From positions 1 through 44,926 of the forward strand of contig JALELV010000052.1 in NCBI GenBank assembly GCA_022768545.1: a DNA stretch of 44,926 bases, written 5' to 3'. Of the stretch, positions 33,622 to 43,092 are shown piece by piece. How positions within the stretch are numbered: the first letter of the stretch is position 1; each line of letters opens with the position of its first letter. The DNA comes from Oscillospiraceae bacterium (lineage in GTDB: Bacteria; Bacillota; Clostridia; Oscillospirales; Ruminococcaceae). Below the pieces are notes generated by a model. The model had not been told where the DNA came from, did no database searches, and worked only from the letters and a program-made list of their open reading frames with translations. A program made the translations under genes and the position numbers.

Positions 33622-34815
33622 ATGTTTGCTGAAGTATGGGCAACTTTGTCGGATATCTTTATGAATTCCGGCTTTGTCAAAATTTTTGAAGACCCCCGGC
33701 AGATCATCATGATCGCCATCGCCTGTGTTCTTTTCTATCTGGCCATCGCCAAGGGGTACGAGCCCCTGCTGCTGCTGCCGATCGCTTTCGGTATGCTGCT
33801 GGCCAACATCCCCATGGCCAACCTGAGCTCCTACGCGGAGCCGGTTTACGATGCCGCGGGCAACATGACCCAGACCGGCGGCCTGATCTATTACCTGTAT
33901 CAGGGCGTTAAGCTCGGTATCTACCCGCCGCTCATCTTCCTCGGCATCGGCACCATGACTGACTTTGGCCCCCTGATCTCTAACCCCAAGAGCTTTCTGC
34001 TGGGCGCCGCCGCTCAGGGAGGTATTTTCCTCACCTTCTTCGGCGCCATGTGGCTGGGTGAGACCTTCCCGGCCCTGGGCTTTACCGCCAAAGAGGCCGG
34101 CGCCATCGCCATCATCGGCGGCGCCGACGGCCCCACTGCCATTTTTGTGGCCAAGACCCTGGCTCCCGCGCTGCTGGGTTCCATCGCCGTCGCAGCTTAC
34201 TCCTACATGGCGTTGGTTCCCATCATTCAGCCTCCCATCATGAAAGCCCTCACCACCAAAAAGGAGCGCGCTGTCGTCATGACCCAGCTGCGCCCCGTAA
34301 CCCGGATCGAGAAGCTCTGCTTCCCGGTGCTGGTCACCCTGATCGTTTCCTTCCTGGTGCCCGACGCGGCTGCCCTGGTGGGAATGCTGATGCTGGGTAA
34401 CCTGATGAGAGAATCCGGCGTGGTGCAGCGCCTTTCCAACACCGCGCAGAATGAGCTGATGAATATCGTCACCATCTTCCTGGGGGTTTCCGTTGGCGCC
34501 ACCGCCACTGCGGACCGCTTCCTCTCCCCCAAGACCATCGGTATTATCGTCTTGGGCCTGCTGGCTTTCTGCTTCGGCACCGCCTGCGGCGTTCTGTTCG
34601 GCAAGCTGATGTATCTGCTTACCGGCGGCAAGGTCAACCCTCTTATCGGTTCCGCGGGCGTTTCCGCTGTTCCCATGGCGGCCCGTGTTTCCCAGAAGGT
34701 CGGCCAGAAGGAGAACCCCGCAAACTTCCTGCTTATGCACGCCATGGGCCCCAACGTGGCCGGCGTCATTGGCTCTGCGGTTGCGGCGGGCGTTCTGCTC
34801 TCCATCCTGGGCTGA
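33622..34815 (+). CDS. Sodium-pumping decarboxylase beta subunit (OadB/GcdB/MmdB)
   Basis: The 397-aa polytopic membrane protein couples decarboxylation of a carboxybiotin to Na+ export. It has about ten membrane helices, the Na+-site block [16 protein letters not shown] and the conserved C-terminal [44 protein letters not shown]. Which acid is decarboxylated (oxaloacetate, glutaconyl-CoA, methylmalonyl-CoA) is set by an alpha subunit and biotin carrier, and neither lies here. They must be elsewhere if the pump works. Operon with the gamma-subunit gene; terminator follows. Confidence 0.93.
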   Translation: MFAEVWATLSDIFMNSGFVKIFEDPRQIIMIAIACVLFYLAIAKGYEPLLLLPIAFGMLLANIPMANLSSYAEPVYDAAGNMTQTGGLIYYLYQGVKLGIYPPLIFLGIGTMTDFGPLISNPKSFLLGAAAQGGIFLTFFGAMWLGETFPALGFTAKEAGAIAIIGGADGPTAIFVAKTLAPALLGSIAVAAYSYMALVPIIQPPIMKALTTKKERAVVMTQLRPVTRIEKLCFPVLVTLIVSFLVPDAAALVGMLMLGNLMRESGVVQRLSNTAQNELMNIVTIFLGVSVGATATADRFLSPKTIGIIVLGLLAFCFGTACGVLFGKLMYLLTGGKVNPLIGSAGVSAVPMAARVSQKVGQKENPANFLLMHAMGPNVAGVIGSAVAAGVLLSILG

Positions 34816-34829
34816 TTTAGTTTTGTTTT

Positions 34830-34866
34830 AAAATACCCGCTCCCAATAGGGTGCGGGTATTTTGTT
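34830..34866 (+). terminator. Rho-independent terminator after oadB
   Basis: Perfect 11-bp arms (aaaatacccgc / gcgggtatttt) are followed by gttt. Confidence 0.8.
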
Positions 34867-34886
34867 TGACAGAAAACGCTGCCTTC

Positions 34887-34917
34887 TTGACATTGGAGCG
34901 GCTCTATGGTTTATACT
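34887..34917 (+). promoter_or_regulatory. Possible promoter of the MATE transporter gene
   Basis: TTGACA (34887-34892) and TATACT (34912-34917) are separated by 19 nt, wider than usual. Confidence 0.4.
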
Positions 34918-34967
34918 GTTTTCTATTGCCGGGCGGCCCCTGATGCCGCCGAGACAGGAGAAAACTT

Positions 34968-36281
34968 ATGAACAGCAAACCGATTGAAAAACAATTTTGG
35001 AAATACGTGCTGCCGGCCATGCTCACCACAACGCTGGACATCTTTTATGTGATCGTCGACGGCTTTTTTGTGGGCCAGGCGGTGGGAGACCCGGGGCTTG
35101 CGGCTATCAACCTGGCATGGCCTGTCGCCGCGCTCTGCTTTGCCGTGGCCAAGGGCATTGGCTCCGGCGGGGCGGTGGTGATGAGCACCCGCCGGGGCGC
35201 CGGGGATGAAGAGGGGGCGGAAAGGGCCCGGGGCAACACGGTTCTGATGCTGCTTGCGGCGTCTGCTGTGCTGACGGTGTCCCTGACCTTCTTTTTAGAG
35301 CCGGCTCTCCGTTTCTTGGGGGCAGAGGGGCAGATGCTGGAGCTGGCAATGGAATACACCCGGGTGGTAGCCATAGGGTGCGGGGCCTATGTGATGAGCT
35401 CCGGCCTCACCCCGTTGCTGCGCAACCGGGGAAAAACCGTGGCCGCCATGTGTGCGCTGAGCGTCTCGATGATTGCGAACGTGCTGCTGGATGCGCTGCT
35501 CACGATGGTGATCCCCTGGGGGATGTTCGGGGCGGCGCTGGCCACCGTGATCTCGGAAGGGCTTTCCGCCGCAATCTGCGCGGGGGTGATGCTCAGCGAC
35601 CGGAAGGAATGGATCCGAAGGCGGGATCTGGTCCCCGAGCGAAAAACGGTTTGGAACATCCTCAAAATAGGGGCTTCTCCCATGGGGCTGTTTTTGTCGC
35701 CATCGCTGGTCATCGTGTTTTCCAACTGGCAGTGCCTTGCCTACGGTGGCGAGATGGCGGTGGCGGCATATTCGGTGCTCTCCTACCTGAGCGGTGCCTG
35801 CCAGTCCCTGCTGCAGGGGGTGGGCGAAGGTGTGCAGCCCATTATCAGCTATTGCCGCGGGGCGGAAAATTACGCGGCCATGAAGCGCACGCTCCGAAAA
35901 GCCGCGGCCATGACTATGGCCATGGCGGTGCTGGCCATGGCGCTCATCTTCCTTTTCCGGGGCGGACTTCCCGACCTGTTCGGTACTTCGGAGGAGGTGG
36001 GGAACGTCATCTGCCGTGCGGCGCTGTTTGTGATGGCTGCCCTGCCTTTTTTGGGGGCGACACGGCTGCTCTCCTCTTATTTTTACGCGGTGGATGAGCC
36101 GCGCCTGGCCATGGTGATGGCCTACGCAGACCCGGCGGCGGCCACGCCGGTATTTGTATTCCTGCTGCCGATGCTGTTTGATCTGGACGGAGTGTGGCTG
36201 GCCTATCCGGCGGCACAGGCGGCGCTGGCGGCGGCCGCACTGTGGATGCTGCGGCGGTACCACAAAAGGGTGGCTGTCTGA
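34968..36281 (+). CDS. MATE-family efflux transporter
   Basis: The 437-aa protein has about twelve membrane helices arranged as two homologous halves and the MATE start PIEKQFWKYVLPAMLTTTLDIFYVIVDGFFVGQ followed by GDPGLAAINLAWP. These antiporters expel cationic drugs, dyes or other metabolites using Na+ or H+; substrate not predictable. ATG 34968 has caggag upstream. It is monocistronic, in a stretch of housekeeping genes. Confidence 0.92.
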   Translation: MNSKPIEKQFWKYVLPAMLTTTLDIFYVIVDGFFVGQAVGDPGLAAINLAWPVAALCFAVAKGIGSGGAVVMSTRRGAGDEEGAERARGNTVLMLLAASAVLTVSLTFFLEPALRFLGAEGQMLELAMEYTRVVAIGCGAYVMSSGLTPLLRNRGKTVAAMCALSVSMIANVLLDALLTMVIPWGMFGAALATVISEGLSAAICAGVMLSDRKEWIRRRDLVPERKTVWNILKIGASPMGLFLSPSLVIVFSNWQCLAYGGEMAVAAYSVLSYLSGACQSLLQGVGEGVQPIISYCRGAENYAAMKRTLRKAAAMTMAMAVLAMALIFLFRGGLPDLFGTSEEVGNVICRAALFVMAALPFLGATRLLSSYFYAVDEPRLAMVMAYADPAAATPVFVFLLPMLFDLDGVWLAYPAAQAALAAAALWMLRRYHKRVAV

Positions 36282-36327
36282 TTTTTTAGAGGCGTCTTCG
36301 GCCAAAAGAAAAGGCTGGGGGCGCCCG

Positions 36328-36356
36328 TTGTTTTGAAGGCCGGTACATGCTATAAT
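36328..36356 (+). promoter_or_regulatory. Promoter of the pcrA-thyX-tmk operon
   Basis: TTGTTT (36328-36333) and TATAAT (36351-36356) are separated by 17 nt. Confidence 0.65.
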
Positions 36357-36474
36357 AAAATTTACATGACGCCCTGCGCAAAGTTTCCGCAATTTGGTGC
36401 GCGGAAGAGGCTTTTGCGGGCCGGAGCGGCGCAGAGGACTTGTCAAGATCTTATGTTTTGGATGGTATTACGCT

Positions 36475-38829
36475 ATGAATCATTACTATGACCAGGCTCA
36501 GGAGTGGAAGAAAAAGGCGCTGCGGCGCGTTTACGGCCGGATGAATGACCGGCAGCTGGAGGCGGTGTTTCAGGTAAAGGGCCCGGTGCTTATTCTGGCC
36601 GGGGCCGGCAGCGGCAAGACAACGGTGCTGGTAAACCGTATCTCCAACCTGCTGCGCTTCGGCAACGCCTACCATGCGGAGGGGTTCCCAGGGGAACTCA
36701 CCGGGGAGGACGCGGCTTTCCTGAAAGATTTTGCAGAAGGCCGCGCCGATGATGTCGCGCGCCTGGCAAAGATCACGGCGGTGGAGCGCCCTCAACCCTG
36801 GAACGTGCTGGCCATCACCTTCACCAACAAGGCGGCAGGGGAGCTCAAAGAGCGCCTGGGCAAGGCCCTAGGGCCCGAGGCGAACGACATCATGGCGGCC
36901 ACCTTCCACTCCGCCTGCGTGCGCATCCTGCGCCGGGAGATCGACCGGCTGGGCTACTCCAAAAGCTTTACCATCTACGATTCGGATGACTCCCAGCGGG
37001 TGGTCAAGGACGCGCTGAAATCCATGAACCTGGACGACAAGACCTACCCGCCCAAGATGGTGCTGGGGCTTATCAGCCGCGCCAAGGATTCCATGCAGAC
37101 CCCGGCGGACTTTGCCCGGGAGGCGGGAACCGACTTCCGTCTTTCCACTGTGGCGCGCATCTACGAAAAATACCAGGCCTCGCTGAAGAAAGCCGATGCC
37201 CTGGATTTTGACGACATCATTGTGCTGACGGTGCGGCTGCTCTCCGAATACCCGGAGGTATTGGAGTATTACCAGCGGCGCTACCGGTATATCATGGTGG
37301 ATGAATATCAGGATACCAATGCGGCACAGTACCGGCTGGTGAGCCTGCTCTCCGGCGGGCACCAGAACCTGTGCGTGGTGGGGGACGACGACCAGAGCAT
37401 CTACAAGTTCCGCGGCGCCACCATCGAAAATATCCTGAGCTTTGAAAAGCAGTTTCCCGGCGCCATGGTCATCCGGCTGGAGCAGAACTACCGCAGTACA
37501 AAAAAGATCCTGGACGCGGCCAACCATGTGATCGCCAACAACACCGAGCGCAAAGGCAAAAATCTCTGGACCGGCAACGAAGACGGGGAGAAGATCGTGG
37601 TGCAGCGCCTGCAGGACGAACGCGGCGAGGCGGCATTTATTGTGGAGACGGTGGAGGACCATGTGGCAAAGGGCGCCAGATACAGCGACCACGCTGTGCT
37701 CTACCGCATGAACGCCCAGTCCGGTGAGCTGGAAAAGGCCCTGGTCAAGGCGGGTGTGCCTTACAAGATCATCGGCGGCCTGCGCTTTTTTGACCGCAAG
37801 GAGATCAAGGATATCATCGCCTACCTAAGCGTCATCGACAACCCCAACGATGCGGTGCGGCTGGGACGCATCCTCAACGAGCCCAAGCGCGGCATTGGCG
37901 ACGCCACCGCCGCCGCCCTGGCGGAGATCTCCGGAGTTACCGGGGTCCCGGTGATGGAGGTGATGGCCACGGCGGACAGCTATGAAAAGCTGCAGCGGAA
38001 ATCCGGCGTGCTGGGAGATTTTGCCCACATGATGGAGATGCTCTCCCATCTGGCGGCGGAGGAGCCGCTGGAGATCCTCTTTGACGCGGTGCTGGAACAG
38101 ACGGGGTACAGCGACATGCTGGCGGCCCAGGGCTTCGAGGGCCAGACAAGGCTTGAAAACTTAGAGGAGCTGCGCTCCACCATTATCAAATTTTCGGAGG
38201 AAAACCCGGAGGGCACCCTGGCGGAGTTTTTGGAGGAGGTGGCCCTGTACACCGACCTGGACCGCACCGACCTGGAGGAGGACAGCGTCATCCTTATGAC
38301 CATGCACTCTGCCAAGGGGCTGGAATACCCCTATGTGTTCATCGCGGGCTGTGAGGAGGGGATTTTTCCGGGGCGGATGTCCATGGATTCCCCCGCTGAA
38401 ATAGAGGAGGAGCGGAGGCTTGCCTATGTGGCCATCACCCGGGCAAAAAAGCAGCTCTACATTACCACGGCGGCCCAGAGAATGATCTTTGGCCAGACGG
38501 TGTGGAACAAGCCGTCCCGGTTTGTGGGGGAGATCCCCAAGGAGCTGATGGAGTATACCGACACCACGGCGCAGCGCCGTCAGGCGGCCCTGCATGTCCG
38601 CGAGACGCCGCAGAATGTGGTGCGTGCGGGAGGCATGAGCGCGGTATCCGCCGCCCCCTCCGCCGGGGCGGAGATCCGGGCGGGGGATACGGTGAGCCAC
38701 CGGCTGTTCGGTACGGGGCTGGTGCTCTCCGCCACCCCCATGGCGGGGGATGTGCTGGTGGAGATCGCCTTTGACAAGGTGGGCACCAAAAAGCTGATGG
38801 CAAACTTTGCAAAGCTTAAAAAGATATGA
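36475..38829 (+). CDS. pcrA: UvrD/PcrA-type DNA helicase with an insertion after motif I
   Basis: The 784-aa SF1A helicase has Walker [10 protein letters not shown] (42-50), motif Ia [12 protein letters not shown], motif [10 protein letters not shown], motif [16 protein letters not shown], motif IV QNYRST, motif [16 protein letters not shown] and motif [10 protein letters not shown], plus a C-terminal domain with a Tudor-like fold ([16 protein letters not shown]). It unwinds DNA in excision repair and rolling-circle replication. Between motif I and Ia there are about 40 extra residues (about 64-104, [20 protein letters not shown] region), probably a lineage-specific insert. ATG 36475 was chosen; its ribosome-binding site is weak (ggatgg), and GTG 36394 in frame is possible. 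Followed by thyX. Confidence 0.93.
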   Translation: MNHYYDQAQEWKKKALRRVYGRMNDRQLEAVFQVKGPVLILAGAGSGKTTVLVNRISNLLRFGNAYHAEGFPGELTGEDAAFLKDFAEGRADDVARLAKITAVERPQPWNVLAITFTNKAAGELKERLGKALGPEANDIMAATFHSACVRILRREIDRLGYSKSFTIYDSDDSQRVVKDALKSMNLDDKTYPPKMVLGLISRAKDSMQTPADFAREAGTDFRLSTVARIYEKYQASLKKADALDFDDIIVLTVRLLSEYPEVLEYYQRRYRYIMVDEYQDTNAAQYRLVSLLSGGHQNLCVVGDDDQSIYKFRGATIENILSFEKQFPGAMVIRLEQNYRSTKKILDAANHVIANNTERKGKNLWTGNEDGEKIVVQRLQDERGEAAFIVETVEDHVAKGARYSDHAVLYRMNAQSGELEKALVKAGVPYKIIGGLRFFDRKEIKDIIAYLSVIDNPNDAVRLGRILNEPKRGIGDATAAALAEISGVTGVPVMEVMATADSYEKLQRKSGVLGDFAHMMEMLSHLAAEEPLEILFDAVLEQTGYSDMLAAQGFEGQTRLENLEELRSTIIKFSEENPEGTLAEFLEEVALYTDLDRTDLEEDSVILMTMHSAKGLEYPYVFIAGCEEGIFPGRMSMDSPAEIEEERRLAYVAITRAKKQLYITTAAQRMIFGQTVWNKPSRFVGEIPKELMEYTDTTAQRRQAALHVRETPQNVVRAGGMSAVSAAPSAGAEIRAGDTVSHRLFGTGLVLSATPMAGDVLVEIAFDKVGTKKLMANFAKLKKI

Positions 38830-38878
38830 CGGGACCGGTCGGTGGGCGCACATGCCGCCGGGAAAGGAGCACGGAAAC

Positions 38879-39652
38879 ATGAAAGTATCGCTTTTGGCCT
38901 ATACGCCGGAGCCGGAGAAGATCATCGCCGCCGCTGCGAAGCTCTGTTACAGCGGCAGCACCATCGATGGACTTTTGGGAGGGCTCACCCCGGAAAAGAC
39001 GGAGAGCTTCATTGAGATGCTCTCGGAGATCGGACACGAGAGCCCCATCGAGCACGTGAGCTTTACCTTCGGGATCGAGGGGGTCTCCCGGGCTTTCCTG
39101 GCCCAGATCACCCGGCACCGCATCGCCTCCTACAGCGTGCAGAGCCAGCGCTATGTGCGCAAGGACCAGTTTGAATACATCCTCCCGCCGGAGGTCGAAA
39201 AGACCCCCGGAGCGAGAGAGGAGTTTATCCGCGCCATGGAAGAGGCCCAGAAAAGCTACGACCGCATAGCGGACCTTTTGAAGGAGCGGCACCGGGAGAC
39301 CTTTCTGGCCCAGGGCCTTTCGGAAAAGGAAGCCGCCCGCAAAGCGGAGAAGCAGGCCATCGAGGACGCGCGGTTTGTGCTGCCCAATGCCTGCGACACC
39401 AAAATGGTGGTGACCATGAATGCCCGCAGCCTGCACAATTTCTTCCGCCACCGCTGCTGCGGCAGGGCCCAGTGGGAGATCCGGGCTGTGGCGGACGAGA
39501 TGCTGCGGCTGGTGAGCGAGGCGGCCCCCACTCTGTTTGCCCACGCGGGGCCGCCCTGCCTTTTTGGACAGTGTCCGGAGGGACGCATGAGCTGCGGGAA
39601 AATGACGGAGATGCGGGAGCATTACCGGAAGCTGAAGGGGCAGACTATATGA
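38879..39652 (+). CDS. thyX: Flavin-dependent thymidylate synthase ThyX
   Basis: The 257-aa FAD- and methylene-THF-dependent enzyme makes dTMP from dUMP. The ThyX signature [14 protein letters not shown] lies at 79-92, and HESPIEH and [15 protein letters not shown] are also present. No thyA is seen here. ATG 38879 has aaaggag 9 nt upstream, 49 nt after pcrA. The stop overlaps the next gene's start (ATGA), and the next gene makes the kinase that uses its product. Confidence 0.97.
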   Translation: MKVSLLAYTPEPEKIIAAAAKLCYSGSTIDGLLGGLTPEKTESFIEMLSEIGHESPIEHVSFTFGIEGVSRAFLAQITRHRIASYSVQSQRYVRKDQFEYILPPEVEKTPGAREEFIRAMEEAQKSYDRIADLLKERHRETFLAQGLSEKEAARKAEKQAIEDARFVLPNACDTKMVVTMNARSLHNFFRHRCCGRAQWEIRAVADEMLRLVSEAAPTLFAHAGPPCLFGQCPEGRMSCGKMTEMREHYRKLKGQTI

Positions 39653-40302
39653 GAATGATCGTGATCGACGGGCTGGACGGCAGCGGGAAGGCCACCCAGT
39701 CCCGCCTGCTGGAGGAGCGTCTGAACCGGTCGGGGATCCCGGCCAGAAGGATCAGCTTCCCCGACTACGAAAACCCCTGGTCCTGCCTGGTAAAAATGTA
39801 TCTGGGCGGGGAGTTTGGTTCACGGCCGGAAGATGTAAACGCCTACGCGGCCTCCGGCTTTTTTGCCATGGACCGCTACGCCAGCTTTAAAAAATGCTGG
39901 GAGGAGGACTACCGCAGAGGGACCGTCATCGTGGCGGACCGCTATGTGGGCTCCAACGCCATCCACCAGACCTCCAAGCTTCCCCGGGAGCAGTGGGATG
40001 CGTTTTTGGACTGGCTGTGGGATTATGAGTTTGAAAAGCTTGGGCTCCCGCGGCCGGACGAGGTGCTCTACCTGGATATGGAGCCGGAGACCTCCCGCAG
40101 GCTTTTGGAGCGGCGGTACGGCGGCGACGAGAAAAAAAAGGACATCCATGAGCGCAATTTCGCCTACCTGATGGCCTGCCGGGAGAGCGCCCGGTACGTG
40201 GCCCGGCGGGAGGGCTGGAAGATCATCCCCTGCTGTGACGGCAGAGAACCTCTGCCCGTTGAGGAGATCGGGGAAAAGATCTTCCGTGCCGTGTGCCCGT
40301 GA
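39649..40302 (+). CDS. tmk: Thymidylate kinase-like deoxynucleotide kinase
   Basis: The 217-aa P-loop kinase has [10 protein letters not shown] as the P-loop, the family's [16 protein letters not shown] in place of the more common DRY-SS-AYQ, a thymidine-kinase-like [16 protein letters not shown] and a lid ([16 protein letters not shown]). It probably phosphorylates dTMP to dTDP; the unusual DRY loop leaves room for another deoxynucleotide. It overlaps thyX by 4 nt, which puts synthesis and first phosphorylation of dTMP in one translation unit. No terminator is seen before the next promoter. Confidence 0.85.
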   Translation: MRMIVIDGLDGSGKATQSRLLEERLNRSGIPARRISFPDYENPWSCLVKMYLGGEFGSRPEDVNAYAASGFFAMDRYASFKKCWEEDYRRGTVIVADRYVGSNAIHQTSKLPREQWDAFLDWLWDYEFEKLGLPRPDEVLYLDMEPETSRRLLERRYGGDEKKKDIHERNFAYLMACRESARYVARREGWKIIPCCDGREPLPVEEIGEKIFRAVCP

Positions 40303-40331
40303 GGAGGGATGGCGTAATTTGATGCAAAAGG

Positions 40332-40360
40332 TTTACAAAGGCTTTCGTATAGGATAAAAT
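40332..40360 (+). promoter_or_regulatory. Promoter of the DJ-1/5-FCL genes
   Basis: TTTACA (40332-40337) and TAAAAT (40355-40360) are separated by 17 nt. Confidence 0.6.
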
Positions 40361-40399
40361 AGACAAAAAAGGGGAAACTTGGGAAAGAGGAGGATCGGT

Positions 40400-40939
40400 A
40401 TGGTCTATGTGTTTTTGGCTACGGGTTTTGAGGAGGTCGAGGCGCTGACGGCGGTGGATATCCTGCGCCGGGCGGAGCTGGAGGTAAAGACCGTGGGCAT
40501 CGGCGGCAAAAACATCACCGGTTCCCATGGGGTCGAAGTGGTCTGTGACCTCGCGGATGAAGAGGCCGATCCCCGGGGCGTCCGGATGATCGTGCTGCCG
40601 GGCGGAATGCCCGGGACATTGAATTTAGAGCGCTCCAAGGTGGTGCAGGGGTACCTGCGCATGGCGGTCATCGACCAGCTCTATATCGGCGCCATCTGCG
40701 CTGCACCTTCCATTTTGGGGCATATTGGCCTTTTGGACGGGGCGAATATGACCTGCTACCCCGGTTTTGAAAGCCAGATGCCGGATGCCGTCTATACCGG
40801 CGCCGCGGTGGAGCGGTACGGCAACATCATCACCTCCAAGGGCCCCGGCACAGCCATTGAGTTTGCCCTGAAGCTGGCGGAGCTTCTGGCAGGGGAGGAG
40901 AAGGCCGCCGCTGTGCGCGCCTCTCTGCAGATGGCATGA
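40400..40939 (+). CDS. DJ-1/PfpI-family protein
   Basis: The 179-aa class-I-glutamine-amidotransferase-like protein has the DJ-1 active site: Cys100 in GAICAAPSIL and Glu14 in GFEEVEALTAVD. Family members act as glyoxalases, deglycases or redox sensors. It matches the DJ-1 subgroup in length and start (VYVFLATGFEEVEA). ATG 40400 has agaggagg upstream. It overlaps the folate gene by 4 nt (ATGA). Confidence 0.9.
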   Translation: MVYVFLATGFEEVEALTAVDILRRAELEVKTVGIGGKNITGSHGVEVVCDLADEEADPRGVRMIVLPGGMPGTLNLERSKVVQGYLRMAVIDQLYIGAICAAPSILGHIGLLDGANMTCYPGFESQMPDAVYTGAAVERYGNIITSKGPGTAIEFALKLAELLAGEEKAAAVRASLQMA

Positions 40940-41580
40940 CGGGGGACATCCGGGAGTTTAAAAACCGCCTGCGGCAAAAGCACAAAGCCCTGCGGGCCGC
41001 CATGCCGCCGGAGGAAAAAAAGACGAAGGACGATGAAATCCGCCGAAGGGTCCGGTCGTTATATCAGTATCGGGAGGCTTCCCTGGTGCTGTGCTTTGTA
41101 TCCACCGCCATTGAGGTGGATACAAAAGAGTTTATCCGCACAGCCCTGGCCGACGGCAAGCGGGTGGCGGTGCCCTACTGTGTGGAGGGTACCCGCAGGA
41201 TGGAATTTTACGAGATCTCCTCGTTGGAGGATCTGGAGCCCCGCACCTTTGGGGTGCTGGAGCCGGTGCCGGAGCGGTGCCGCCGGCTTTCAGAGTTTCC
41301 CCGCAGCAGCTTCTGCGTTGTGCCGGGCCTGGCCTTTGACCGGATGGGCTACCGTCTGGGCTACGGGAAGGGCTACTACGACCGTTTTTTGAAGGATTAC
41401 CCCGGTACAAAGGTGGGGATCGTATACGACGCCTGCATGGAATACCGGCTGCCCCACGGGAGATTTGACGTCTGCGTGGACCTTTTGGTGACGGAGCGGT
41501 ATCTGAGGGTGATCCGCAGGCGGGAGAGCGGGAAGGGCCCGCAGCGCAAAGGGAAAGACCGCACAGGCGCCGGACGCTGA
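40936..41580 (+). CDS. 5-formyltetrahydrofolate cyclo-ligase
   Basis: The 214-aa enzyme returns 5-formyl-THF to 5,10-methenyl-THF using ATP. Motifs: KNRLRQKHKALRAAM at the N-terminus, FVSTAIEVDT, VVPGLAFDRMGYRLGYGKGYYDRFL (ATP/folate site) and VGIVYDACM. The C-terminus is a basic, probably disordered tail. It overlaps the DJ-1 gene by 4 nt and is likely co-transcribed with mltG downstream (28-nt gap). Confidence 0.94.
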   Translation: MTGDIREFKNRLRQKHKALRAAMPPEEKKTKDDEIRRRVRSLYQYREASLVLCFVSTAIEVDTKEFIRTALADGKRVAVPYCVEGTRRMEFYEISSLEDLEPRTFGVLEPVPERCRRLSEFPRSSFCVVPGLAFDRMGYRLGYGKGYYDRFLKDYPGTKVGIVYDACMEYRLPHGRFDVCVDLLVTERYLRVIRRRESGKGPQRKGKDRTGAGR

Positions 41581-41608
41581 AAGCGCGGCCCGGCGGCGGG
41601 AGGTATTT

Positions 41609-42991
41609 ATGAATAACAACGACGAGTTTGAAAAGCTGATCAATTCCTTCCGGCTGGAGGATCCGGACGCCGGAGAGGGCCGGGAGCAAAAGCCGCTGCC
41701 ACAGCGGACGCAGCACCGGGAGGCGTCGGCAGAAAAGCCGGTGCGCGCAGACCGCGGCTCCGCCCGTCCGGGGCCCGGACAGGCTCGCCCGGCGCACTCC
41801 GCAAAGCGGACGGGCCCCCAGCAGTGTCCGGCGCCGTCTCAGGCCCGTCCGGAGGCTTCGGCCGGGGGGGCTGCTCCCCAGGGTTCCGGGCCGGTGCGAA
41901 AGGTGAAAAAGAAAAAGTACCGGGTGCTCCGGGGGCTGCTCATTGCCCTGGCGGTCACCGGCTTCTGCTTTTACCTGGCGTTTTTTGCCCTGGACGCGGG
42001 CTGCGATGTGTTTGGCATCAACCAGGAGGAAAACGAGGTGACGGTGGAGATCCCGGAGGGCTCTTCCCTTTCCGACATCGCGTCCATTCTGAAAGACAAA
42101 GGCGTGATCTCCCAGCCGCTGGTGTTCCGGCTTTATGCCAAATACAAGGAGGCGGACGGCTTCCAGTTTGGGGAATACATTATGACACCCAAGATGACCT
42201 ATGACCAGATCTTTTCGGTGCTCCAAAAGGGCGAGGACCGGGTGGATGTCGCCACAGTGGTCATCTGGGAGGGCGCCACGCTTGTGGATATCGCCGCGGA
42301 GCTGGAGAAACTGGGCGTCTGCCCGGCAGATAAGTTTATTGCCGCAACGCAGGACGGGGAATATAATTTTGAATTTTTGCAGAAGATCGGCGAGGACGAT
42401 CCCCTGCGCTTTTACCGCCTGGAGGGGTACCTTTTCCCCAATACCCATCAGATGTTTTTGGGTGAGAACCCGGAGTCGGTGGTCAAGCGTTTCCTGCAGG
42501 ATTTTAACGACCAGATGACCGCGGACCTCTACAGCCGTATGAATGAACTCAATATGACGCTGGAGGAGACCGTTACCCTTGCCTCTATCATCCAAAAAGA
42601 GGCGGGGGACCCGGACGAGATGGCCATGGTCTCCGGTGTGTTCCACAACCGCCTGAACAACCCGGGTACCTTCCCGAAGCTGGAATCCGACCCCACGGTC
42701 TTCTACGTGGAGCGGGTCATCAAAAAGCAGCAGGCGATGCAGAACCAGGAGATGTACGACGCCTACAACACCTATAAGTGCGAAGGGTTGCCGGAAGGGC
42801 CCATCTGCAACCCCGGCATGGAGGCCATTAAAGCGGCGCTGTACCCCGAGGAGCACGGGTATTACTTCTTCATCACCGACAATGAGGGCAAATATTACTA
42901 TGCGGTGACGATGGATGAACACGAGGCCAATATTGCCAAAGCCGACCGAGTGAACGCCGAGCTGGCCGCGCAGGCGGCCGAAGAGGGATGA
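41609..42991 (+). CDS. mltG: Endolytic murein transglycosylase MltG
   Basis: This 460-aa membrane-bound peptidoglycan lytic transglycosylase stops growing glycan strands. It has a long Pro/Gln/Ala-rich cytoplasmic segment (about 20-95), one membrane helix (about 107-128), a LysM-like subdomain, and the YceG catalytic core with the catalytic Glu in LASIIQKEAGDPDEM, LESDPTV and GLPEGPICNPG. ATG 41609 has gggagg upstream. A very stable hairpin follows. Confidence 0.94.
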   Translation: MNNNDEFEKLINSFRLEDPDAGEGREQKPLPQRTQHREASAEKPVRADRGSARPGPGQARPAHSAKRTGPQQCPAPSQARPEASAGGAAPQGSGPVRKVKKKKYRVLRGLLIALAVTGFCFYLAFFALDAGCDVFGINQEENEVTVEIPEGSSLSDIASILKDKGVISQPLVFRLYAKYKEADGFQFGEYIMTPKMTYDQIFSVLQKGEDRVDVATVVIWEGATLVDIAAELEKLGVCPADKFIAATQDGEYNFEFLQKIGEDDPLRFYRLEGYLFPNTHQMFLGENPESVVKRFLQDFNDQMTADLYSRMNELNMTLEETVTLASIIQKEAGDPDEMAMVSGVFHNRLNNPGTFPKLESDPTVFYVERVIKKQQAMQNQEMYDAYNTYKCEGLPEGPICNPGMEAIKAALYPEEHGYYFFITDNEGKYYYAVTMDEHEANIAKADRVNAELAAQAAEEG

Positions 42992-43012
42992 CCTCTTTAA
43001 AAGTATTTGTCT

Positions 43013-43058
43013 GCCCGTCCCCGGCGCGGCGCCGAAGCGCGCCGTGCCGGGGGCGGGC
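43013..43058 (+). terminator. Long GC-rich terminator after mltG
   Basis: A stem of about 20 bp (gcccgtccccggcgcggcgc against gcgcgccgtgccgggggcgggc, two imperfect pairs) around cgaa is followed by tttgcctt. Confidence 0.7.
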
Positions 43059-43092
43059 TTTGCCTTGAAAAGGAAAAGGGGAGAAAAAAACT

